From contig CAAGIU010000334.1 in assembly GCA_900770015.1 (NCBI GenBank), forward strand, positions 1-7,133: a stretch of 7,133 bases of DNA, read 5' to 3'. The position numbers and the translations under genes are program-made. The first letter of the stretch is position 1; each line of letters begins with the position of its first letter. Below the pieces are notes generated by a model. It did no database searches. It was not told the origin of the DNA and saw only the letters and a list, made by a program, of their open reading frames with translations. This DNA is from an uncultured Oscillospiraceae bacterium. GTDB lineage: Bacteria > Bacillota_A > Clostridia > Oscillospirales > Oscillospiraceae. Shown here in pieces: positions 1 to 5,280 of the stretch.

Positions 1-526
1 CGGAGTAGCTGACGCACATGGCGCCGTGCCCAAAGGTCTCGATTTCCAGAGAAGGGGAGACCTTCTGCCGGATGGTTCGGATCTCCTCCAGACTCAGTTC
101 TCTGGCCAGAACCACCCGCTGTGCACCCAGGTCATGCCATGCCTGGGCGCATTCATAATTGGCGATGGACTGCTGGGTGGAGATGTGTCTCTGGCAGCGG
201 GGGGCATATTTGCCTGCCAGGGTAAAGGCGCCCAGGTCTGCCAGGATCAGGGCGTCCACCTTTGCGCTGTCCAGCTGCTCCAGATACTCCGGCAGGCAGG
301 CCACCTCGTCATTGCGGGGCATGGTATTCACCGTGACATGGACTTTCACGCCATGGCTGTGGGCGAATTCCACCGCCTTTGGCAGCTCCTCCGGGGAAAA
401 ATTCCCCGCGAAGGAGCGCATTCCAAAGCTGGTACCTGCCAGATAGACCGCATCTGCACCGTAAAGAACGGACATTTTCAGCTGTTCAAAATCACCGGCA
501 GGGCACAACAGTTCCAGTTTTCCCAT
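1..526 (-). CDS. U32-family peptidase homologue (TrhP-type), 3' part beyond window
   Basis: This is the N-terminal 175 residues of a U32-family protein; the reading frame is still open at the window's left edge. Visible family features are the start MGKLELLCPAGDFEQLK, GADAVYLAG at 23-31, FGMRSFAGNF near 34-43, ARELSLEEI at 141-149, and the beginning of the U32 signature (ETFGHGAMCVSYS, 163-175). The signature's later Gly-x-Cys part lies outside the window. In this family, E. coli TrhP (YegQ) and B. subtilis TrhP1/TrhP2 (YrrN/YrrO) are needed to hydroxylate uridine 34 of certain tRNAs; others were first described as collagenase-like proteases. The gene starts one base after the mltG stop codon, and its ribosome binding site (GGGAGG) lies inside the mltG 3' end, so translation is probably coupled. 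The mltG neighbour matches the Bacillus yrr cluster and favours the tRNA-modification role over proteolysis. The family call is firm; the exact subfamily is inferred. Confidence 0.93.
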   Translation of the reverse strand, partial: MGKLELLCPAGDFEQLKMSVLYGADAVYLAGTSFGMRSFAGNFSPEELPKAVEFAHSHGVKVHVTVNTMPRNDEVACLPEYLEQLDSAKVDALILADLGAFTLAGKYAPRCQRHISTQQSIANYECAQAWHDLGAQRVVLARELSLEEIRTIRQKVSPSLEIETFGHGAMCVSYS

Positions 527-527
527 G

Positions 528-2270
528 TCAGCCTCCCAATGTCGCCCGGAAGGCTTCGTGCTCAGCCTGGGTCGTGGAGAAGTGATGGCTGCCCACAGAG
601 GGATCGAGCACATAGAAATAGTAGTTTGTATCCGCAGGCTCCAGCGCAGCCTTGATGCTGGCAAGGCCGGGATTGGAAATGGGACCGGGGGTCAGACCGA
701 TGTTGGTATAGGTGTTATAAGGGCTGTCCACCCGCAGATCTTCGGCAGTCAAATCTGTTTTGCCGCCCAAAGCATAGACGATGGTGGCATCGATGTTCAA
801 ATAGGCAGGATTGGCACCCCAGCAGAACAGACGGTTGTAGATGACGGAGGCGATGGTATATCCCTCCTGGGCGCTGGAGGTTTCCTTTTCGATCATGGAC
901 GCCACGTTGATCACATCTTTGACCGTGAACTGGTGGCTGTCGATATACTCCTGACCGGAGCCATTGCGCCGCATCAGGTCTGTCAGGTGGGCATTGAGCG
1001 TCTGGACCTTCCACTGCAGATCCTCGTCAAACTTGTTCTCGAAGTTGTTGAGCATTCTCTGCAGGACATTTCTGGGCGTATCGTTCTGGTAGAACTCATA
1101 GGTATCCGGGAACAGGAAACCTTCGAGACAATACTTGTCGCCGCGGCCCACATTTTCCAGGAACCAGTATGCATCCAATTCTCCGCCGGCTGCATAGGAT
1201 TCCATATCCTGTGCCGTGCAAACCTTGTTGTCCTCCAGAAGCGCAAAGATCTGACGGCAGGTATAGCCCTCCGGGATCGTCACCGTGACAACCGATCTGG
1301 TGGAGGAAGGCGACATCATCCTGACCAGAGCGTGGTAGTCATATTTTGTATTCAGTTCCCACTGACCCGGCTTGATTTCGCCCTCGTCAACGGCAAAGGA
1401 TGCGTAGAGCTTAAACAGCTCGGGGTAGTGGATCAGTTCCGCCCGGGCCAGTTTTTTGGTGATGTCATCAATGGTATCTGTTTCAAAGATGGTAACAGTG
1501 ACCGCTTTGTCCTCCCGTCCGAAGGCAAGCACCTCTGCAGCACATACCCACACCAGTCTGCCCAGCGTCAGGCTGATGAGAAGCGTCAGCGCGCACCATA
1601 CAACTGTCACCAGAATGTTGGGAATGCCAAACAGTCCCTCGCCCTTTCTGCGGCGGGGACGTCCTTTTTTTACGGGTTTTCTTTTTTTCTTTTTGGCAGG
1701 CGGAGGCGTCTGCTGGGGCGTTTCCCCACCGAATTCCTCCATGATCTCTGTCAGATCCGGATCAGCTTCCGTCTGCCCGATTTCCTTCGTCATTTCCGAT
1801 GCTTCCTCAGGCGGCTGCCCTGCCGTAGCCTCTGACAGGCTGTCTTCTTCGGAAATCCGGACTTCCGTTTCCTCAAGCGGGACATCCTGCTCTGCCGGAG
1901 AAGCGGACTGTTCCACCAGCTGGATATCCTGCCGGGCTTCGTTCAGGTCTGCAGCATGAGGCTCCTGATCTCCCAACTGAAAATCCGGACTTTCGGGGAA
2001 GACCTCCTGCGGTGCAGGCTCGGAAGCATCAACCGGGCTTTCGGTGTCCTCCTCCCGGGAAGGCGGGACTTCCTCTGTCTGAGCAGGGAACTGCGACGGA
2101 TGGTCAAATTCGCTGAAATCAAACGCTGTGTCCTCGGTATTGTCCGAAAAAAAGGCATCATCGGAAAACTGAGGCGCAGGCTCCTCAGTCCCGCTCAGAT
2201 CTTCCAGAAAATCCGGGGAGAATCCGGCAAACAAATCCTTCTGCTGGTCTTCATTGGGGTCAAAATGCAT
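528..2270 (-). CDS. mltG: Endolytic murein transglycosylase MltG
   Basis: Membrane-anchored lytic transglycosylase of the YceG/MltG family. It cleaves nascent glycan strands at the outer face of the membrane and so helps terminate peptidoglycan polymerisation. The 580 residues divide into a very acidic, low-complexity cytoplasmic tail (1-190), a Lys/Arg-rich stretch (193-209), one membrane segment (about 215-245), a LysM-like subdomain (about 255-310) and the catalytic YceG domain (about 325-575). Family motifs are LEGFLFPDTYEF (382-393), the catalytic stretch IEKET with Glu461 aligning to E. coli Glu218, DSPYNTY (515-521) and GLTPGPISNPG (525-535). E. coli MltG is about 340 residues; the extra length here is the tail, as in streptococcal MltG. 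The ATG is preceded by GGGAGG with an 8-nt spacer. The gene sits 15 bp behind the DJ-1 gene and 1 bp before the U32 gene, giving a three-gene operon. No key residue appears missing. Confidence 0.96.
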   Translation of the reverse strand: MHFDPNEDQQKDLFAGFSPDFLEDLSGTEEPAPQFSDDAFFSDNTEDTAFDFSEFDHPSQFPAQTEEVPPSREEDTESPVDASEPAPQEVFPESPDFQLGDQEPHAADLNEARQDIQLVEQSASPAEQDVPLEETEVRISEEDSLSEATAGQPPEEASEMTKEIGQTEADPDLTEIMEEFGGETPQQTPPPAKKKKRKPVKKGRPRRRKGEGLFGIPNILVTVVWCALTLLISLTLGRLVWVCAAEVLAFGREDKAVTVTIFETDTIDDITKKLARAELIHYPELFKLYASFAVDEGEIKPGQWELNTKYDYHALVRMMSPSSTRSVVTVTIPEGYTCRQIFALLEDNKVCTAQDMESYAAGGELDAYWFLENVGRGDKYCLEGFLFPDTYEFYQNDTPRNVLQRMLNNFENKFDEDLQWKVQTLNAHLTDLMRRNGSGQEYIDSHQFTVKDVINVASMIEKETSSAQEGYTIASVIYNRLFCWGANPAYLNIDATIVYALGGKTDLTAEDLRVDSPYNTYTNIGLTPGPISNPGLASIKAALEPADTNYYFYVLDPSVGSHHFSTTQAEHEAFRATLGG

Positions 2271-2285
2271 TGCGGTATCCTCCCG

Positions 2286-2828
2286 TCAGCGAATGACTAT
2301 CTGCTTCCTGATTGCTTCCGCAGTCTCTTTTCCCTTCAAAGCCGCAACCAGCTCCAGTCCGAAGGGAATCGCAGTGCCTGCAGAGGTGCCGGTGATGACT
2401 TTGCCATCCACCACCACCGCCTGATTCTCCTGCATGACGGCGCTGCCCATGTGGATTTCCTGGCCGGGATAGCAGGTAGCCTTTTTCCCATCCATGATGC
2501 CCAGATCCGCAAGAACCGTGGGACCAGCGCAGATGGCAGCAACGTATTTCCCGTTTTCCCAACCGAATCGCAGCGCCTCCAGCGCCTCAGGACAGGCGCG
2601 CAGACTGGCAACGCCGCCAAGGCCGCCGGGGATCACGATCATTTCCATGGTAGTCAGATCCATTTCCCCAATGGTAATATCGGCTTCCACCTTAATTTTA
2701 TGACTTCCGGTTACGGTTTTGCCGTCAATACCCACCGTCAGTACATCCACTCCGGCTCTGCGAAGCAAATCCAGAGGCGTAACGGCTTCCGTTTCTTCAA
2801 ATCCGGTTCCCAACAGCATATATACCAT
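2286..2828 (-). CDS. DJ-1/PfpI (ThiJ/YajL) family protein
   Basis: 180-residue single-domain protein of the class I glutamine-amidotransferase-like DJ-1 superfamily. Members act as cysteine-dependent stress proteins, with glyoxalase III, deglycase or chaperone activities reported and partly disputed. Numbered from the chosen start, the sequence shows GFEETEAVTPLDLLRRAG with the conserved acidic Glu14, IPGG at 66-69, the nucleophile elbow AAICAGP with Cys100, and TCYPG at 118-122, typical of the bacterial YajL/ThiJ branch. Length fits the family. An upstream in-frame ATG at 2843 would add five residues, but it overlaps the GGAGG that sits 8 nt before the ATG at 2828 and has no ribosome binding site of its own, so I take 2828. 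It is the first gene of the leftward operon with mltG and the U32 gene, behind the promoter at 2927-2955 and a leader of about 90 nt. The substrate cannot be told from sequence. Confidence 0.92.
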   Translation of the reverse strand: MVYMLLGTGFEETEAVTPLDLLRRAGVDVLTVGIDGKTVTGSHKIKVEADITIGEMDLTTMEMIVIPGGLGGVASLRACPEALEALRFGWENGKYVAAICAGPTVLADLGIMDGKKATCYPGQEIHMGSAVMQENQAVVVDGKVITGTSAGTAIPFGLELVAALKGKETAEAIRKQIVIR

Positions 2829-2836
2829 AAATGTTT

Positions 2837-2841
2837 CCTCC
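2837..2841 (-). promoter_or_regulatory. Ribosome binding site fixing the DJ-1 gene start
   Basis: GGAGG on the minus strand lies 8 nt before the ATG at 2828-2826. It falls inside the codons that an upstream start at 2843 would use, so it decides in favour of the shorter protein. Confidence 0.8.
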
Positions 2842-2853
2842 ATCTATCAGCAA

Positions 2854-2901
2854 TCCAAATAAGACCGGTTTCCAAAGGAAGCTCTGAAAAACGGATTTGG
2901 A
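2854..2901 (-). promoter_or_regulatory. Possible stem-loop in the DJ-1 operon leader
   Basis: In the predicted untranslated leader, TCCAAAT (2901-2895) and ATTTGGA (2860-2854) are perfectly complementary over 7 bp. Further inside, CGG/CCG (2894-2892 with 2867-2865) can pair across a small bulge, and a short TTCC-AAA-GGAA hairpin lies within the loop. The structure ends 13 nt upstream of the ribosome binding site, so it could influence initiation. It matches no riboswitch class I recognise. The pairing is seen directly; function is inferred. Confidence 0.3.
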
Positions 2902-2926
2902 CTCTGCAGTCATAGTATGATAGCTT

Positions 2927-2955
2927 AATATACCATATTTTTCCCCATTTGTCCA
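2927..2955 (-). promoter_or_regulatory. Sigma-A-type promoter for the DJ-1/mltG/U32 operon
   Basis: On the minus strand, TGGACA (2955-2950, 5 of 6 to consensus), a 17-bp spacer and TATATT (2932-2927, 5 of 6) form a near-ideal promoter. A TGG triplet just before the -10 makes it an extended -10 type. Transcription should start near 2920, leaving about 90 nt of leader before the ATG at 2828. A short CATAGTATG palindrome (2911-2919) lies at the expected start site. Confidence 0.75.
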
Positions 2956-2972
2956 CTATCACCCGCAGTTAG

Positions 2973-2995
2973 AACATTATTTTTCTATTAATGTT
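2973..2995. repeat. 7-bp inverted repeat between divergent promoters (candidate operator)
   Basis: AACATTA (2973-2979) and TAATGTT (2989-2995) are perfect inverted repeats separated by 9 bp, so the half-site centres are 16 bp apart, about one and a half helical turns. The right half overlaps the first two bases of the helicase promoter -35 box, and the left half lies about 18 bp behind the -35 of the leftward promoter. The position suits a protein binding site acting on one or both promoters. AT-rich repeats of this length also occur by chance. Confidence 0.35.
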
Positions 2996-3022
2996 GCAAT
3001 AATCCCGCATTGATGATAGAAT
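2994..3022 (+). promoter_or_regulatory. Sigma-A-type promoter for the helicase/DprA-like operon
   Basis: TTGCAA (2994-2999, 5 of 6 to consensus), a 17-bp spacer and TAGAAT (3017-3022, 5 of 6), with TGA immediately before the -10 giving an extended -10. The predicted start near 3029 leaves a leader of about 34 nt, rich in A and G, before the helicase ATG at 3063. No long cold-shock-type leader is present. Confidence 0.72.
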
Positions 3023-3062
3023 AACCAATGAATAAAAAGAGAAGAGAAAAAGGAATGCAATC

Positions 3063-4253
3063 ATGGAAGAAAATGCAATTACTTTTGAAAGCCTTGGCCT
3101 GTCTGAGGCCATGCTGAAAGCCCTGGAAAAAAAGGGCTACGGATATCCCACCACCATTCAGGCAGAAGCCATTCCCTGTTTTCTGCAGTGGAAGGATGTC
3201 ATTGCCAAAGCCCCCACCGGCACCGGCAAGACCTTTGCCTTTGGCATCCCGATGATCGAGCACATTGACGCGGAATCCGAAGATGTGCAGGGCCTGATCC
3301 TGGCTCCCACCAGAGAGCTGGCAATTCAGATCGGCGACGAGCTGCGGGGATTGCTGACCTACTATCATGGCATCCGCGTTGCCGTTCTCTACGGCGGTGC
3401 AGGCATCGGCAGCCAGATCCGGCAGCTGGAAAAGAAGCCTCAGATCGTTGTCGCCACCCCTGGCCGTCTCATGGACCATTACAACCGGAAGACCATCCGT
3501 CTGGATAAGATTCAGACGGTGGTGCTGGATGAGGCGGATCGGATGCTGGATATGGGCTTTTTCAAGGATGTAACCAGAATCATCGAAAAAGTCAAAAACC
3601 GCAGAAATCTCGGCCTGTTCTCCGCCACCATCTCCCAGGAGGTTATGACGGTTTCCTGGATGTATCAGCGTGATGAGGTGGAAATCACCGTGGAGCCCAA
3701 GCAGGAAGACCGGCCTGATATCGACCAGTTCAGCCTCACCTGCACACCTCTGGAGAAAGCGGAGATCACCCTTCGTCTGATGAAGAGCCAGGCCTATGAG
3801 CGGGTCATCATATTTTGCAACACCAAGCATATGTGTCAGCGCCTGTGTGATGAATTTCAGCGGGCAGGGGTGGACTGCGACTGTCTCCACGGCGATATCC
3901 GCCAGAGTCAGCGGGAAAAGACCATGCAGCGCTTCCGCGCGGGAAAGCTGCCCGTGCTGATTGCCACGGATGTTGCCTCCCGGGGCATCGACGTGGATGA
4001 TGTGGACTGCGTCATCAATTACGATATCCCCGAAGAGAATGAATACTATGTCCATCGGATCGGCAGAACCGGACGGGCAAAGCGCAAGGGCATCGCCTGG
4101 AGCCTTGTCAGCAACTTCCCGGAAAAGGCAAAGCTGGATGAGATCGCCAAATTCTCCCAGTATCAGGTAAAGCCCATGATCCTGAACGCGGACGGTTCCC
4201 TTTGTGAAGAAGAAATTAAACCCACCCCTGTCCCCAAGAGGCGCTTCCGATGA
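3063..4253 (+). CDS. DEAD-box ATP-dependent RNA helicase, short form
   Basis: Cytoplasmic superfamily 2 RNA helicase that unwinds or remodels RNA using ATP, acting typically in ribosome assembly or mRNA decay. All canonical motifs are present in order over 396 residues: Q motif GYGYPTTIQ (25-33), motif I APTGTGKT (50-57), Ia PTRELA (82-87), Ib TPGR (132-135), II DEAD (156-159), III SAT (187-189), IV IIFCNT (249-254), V ATDVASRGID (301-310) and VI HRIGRTGR (331-338). Both RecA-like domains are therefore intact and probably active. The protein ends about 55 residues after motif VI, in a short basic tail (PKRRFR), and lacks the long C-terminal RNA-binding extension of CshA/DbpA-type enzymes, so specificity must come from elsewhere. 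The ATG has AGGA 8 nt upstream. It is first in an operon with the DprA-like gene, overlapping it by 4 bp. The paralogue (CshA-, CshB- or RhlE-like) cannot be assigned. Confidence 0.96.
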   Translation: MEENAITFESLGLSEAMLKALEKKGYGYPTTIQAEAIPCFLQWKDVIAKAPTGTGKTFAFGIPMIEHIDAESEDVQGLILAPTRELAIQIGDELRGLLTYYHGIRVAVLYGGAGIGSQIRQLEKKPQIVVATPGRLMDHYNRKTIRLDKIQTVVLDEADRMLDMGFFKDVTRIIEKVKNRRNLGLFSATISQEVMTVSWMYQRDEVEITVEPKQEDRPDIDQFSLTCTPLEKAEITLRLMKSQAYERVIIFCNTKHMCQRLCDEFQRAGVDCDCLHGDIRQSQREKTMQRFRAGKLPVLIATDVASRGIDVDDVDCVINYDIPEENEYYVHRIGRTGRAKRKGIAWSLVSNFPEKAKLDEIAKFSQYQVKPMILNADGSLCEEEIKPTPVPKRRFR

Positions 4254-5137
4254 GCTTAACGGAGTATTCTTTTCTCCTGCTCACAGGGAAGCTGGGGGAT
4301 CCCAACCGAATGCCCCTGACAACCGCACAGCTTCGCACCCTTGCCCAGCGGATTCCACTTCTGCAGCCTTCTTCTGATGATACGCAGCTGTCCATTGCGC
4401 ATTTGGCCTCCATCGGAATCGGGGAACCGCTTGCCGGAAGAATTCTCCGTCTGCTGGAAGATACCCCTCAATTGGAAGCCTATCTTGCCAAAGCAAAGAA
4501 GGCCGGCTGCATCCCCGTCACCAGAACCAACGAGGATTATCCGCTGATCCTGCGCAAACGCCTGGGGCTGGATGCTCCGGGATGCCTTTGGCTGAAGGGC
4601 GATCCGCAGATCCTGAAAATGCCCGCCGTATCCCTTGTGGGCAGCCGGGAGCTGCGGAACGCGAACCGGGATTTTGCCCGGGAGGTCGGGATGCAGGCAG
4701 CAAAGCAGGGCTATGTGCTTGTCTCGGGTAACGCCAGAGGCGCAGATATCGTCGCCCAGAATGCCTGCCTGGAAGCAGGAGGACAGGTGATCTGCGTGGT
4801 CGCGGATGCGCTCTGCGAGCACACGGAAAGAAAGAATATCCTGTTTCTCAGCGAAGAGGACTATGACGAGCCTTTTTCCGCGCTGCGCGCTCTGCGTCGT
4901 AACCGGGTGATCCATTGCCTGGGAGAAATCACCTTTGCTGCCCAGTGCACCCTGGAAAAGGGCGGCACCTGGGACGGAAGCGTCCGCAATCTGAAAAACC
5001 TGTGGAGTCCACTGTATTGTTTTGACGACGGAAGTCAGGCAATGCAGGAGCTGGAATGCATGGGGGCTTCTTTGGTTGAGACCCCCGAGCTATCCGATTT
5101 TCCCAAACTTACTCAACACAATTCGTTCTTTCTATAA
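4250..5137 (+). CDS. DprA/Smf-family protein, divergent, no C-terminal winged helix seen
   Basis: 295-residue protein with the DprA (DNA processing protein A) Rossmann-type fold. DprA binds single-stranded DNA and loads RecA during natural transformation. Visible features are an N-terminal helical region with a helix-hairpin-helix-like stretch (about 48-70), VSLVGSRE at 127-134, VSGNARGAD at 158-166 in place of the usual VSGLARGID, VICVVADAL at 180-188, RRNRVIHCLG at 216-225, and GGTWDGSVRNLK at 238-249, where canonical members have a Ser-Gly-based motif. After the Rossmann domain only about 45 residues remain, too few for the winged-helix domain common in DprA. The start overlaps the helicase stop (ATGA), so translation is probably coupled. 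Family membership is well supported, but the drift from consensus and the helicase partner leave a competence role uncertain; it could be a DprA-like paralogue with another nucleic-acid or nucleotide-binding job. A strong terminator follows directly. Confidence 0.85.
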   Translation: MSLTEYSFLLLTGKLGDPNRMPLTTAQLRTLAQRIPLLQPSSDDTQLSIAHLASIGIGEPLAGRILRLLEDTPQLEAYLAKAKKAGCIPVTRTNEDYPLILRKRLGLDAPGCLWLKGDPQILKMPAVSLVGSRELRNANRDFAREVGMQAAKQGYVLVSGNARGADIVAQNACLEAGGQVICVVADALCEHTERKNILFLSEEDYDEPFSALRALRRNRVIHCLGEITFAAQCTLEKGGTWDGSVRNLKNLWSPLYCFDDGSQAMQELECMGASLVETPELSDFPKLTQHNSFFL

Positions 5138-5138
5138 C

Positions 5139-5175
5139 AAAAAAGTCCGAAGACACGCCGTCTTCGGACTTTTTT
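5139..5175 (+). terminator. Intrinsic terminator after the DprA-like gene, likely bidirectional
   Basis: A perfect 16-bp inverted repeat, 5139-5154 and 5160-5175, with a 5-nt loop (ACGCC). The GC-rich core GTCCGAAGAC/GTCTTCGGAC is flanked by six A on the left and six T on the right. It starts one base after the stop codon at 5135-5137. The A-tract makes it equally readable as a terminator for leftward transcription from the convergent gene. Confidence 0.93.
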
Positions 5176-5202
5176 GTGAAAAAGGGTTGGGGTCAAGGGG
5201 GA

Positions 5203-5234
5203 CAAAAGGCCATGGAAGTTATCTCCCGTGGCCT
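5203..5234 (-). terminator. Probable weak terminator of the propeller-like gene
   Basis: On the minus strand, AGGCCACGG (5234-5226) can pair with CCATGGCCT (5215-5207) as a 9-bp stem with one wobble pair and a 10-nt loop, followed by TTTTGT. It lies 46 bp past the stop codon at 5281. The short T-run suggests moderate efficiency, with the strong bidirectional hairpin at 5139-5175 as backup. Confidence 0.55.
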
Positions 5235-5280
5235 CCCTATAGTCGCACAAAGTGTTATACTTGGAAAAACATCCTTAATA

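Noticed and set aside
525..1835. 436-codon open frame on the plus strand opposite mltG and the start of the U32 gene
   Set aside because: It lies antisense to mltG, whose motifs and ribosome binding site are unambiguous. Its protein is low-complexity with no family features, as expected from codon-bias shadows in GC-rich genes.
1956..2915. 319-codon open frame on the plus strand over the mltG start and the DJ-1 gene
   Set aside because: It crosses two well-supported genes and their ribosome binding sites on the other strand and shows no coherent protein features.
2973..2995. LexA/SOS box upstream of the helicase
   Set aside because: The repeat has a GAAC-like left half, but spacing and right half do not fit the Firmicute consensus (CGAAC-N4-GTTCG type), so it is listed only as an unassigned inverted repeat.
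2988..4055. 355-codon open frame on the minus strand opposite the DEAD-box helicase
   Set aside because: It mirrors the helicase, which carries every canonical motif. The antisense frame has no credible ribosome binding site or recognisable domain, and its end runs into the divergent promoter region.
4256..4915. 219-codon open frame opposite the DprA-like gene
   Set aside because: Antisense shadow of a gene with recognisable Rossmann motifs and a translationally coupled start; no independent evidence.
3063..5137. Helicase plus DprA-like pair as a phage-defence system
   Set aside because: No nuclease, methylase, toxin or phage-related gene accompanies the pair, and the neighbours on the left are housekeeping genes. 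Kept only as an open question about joint function.
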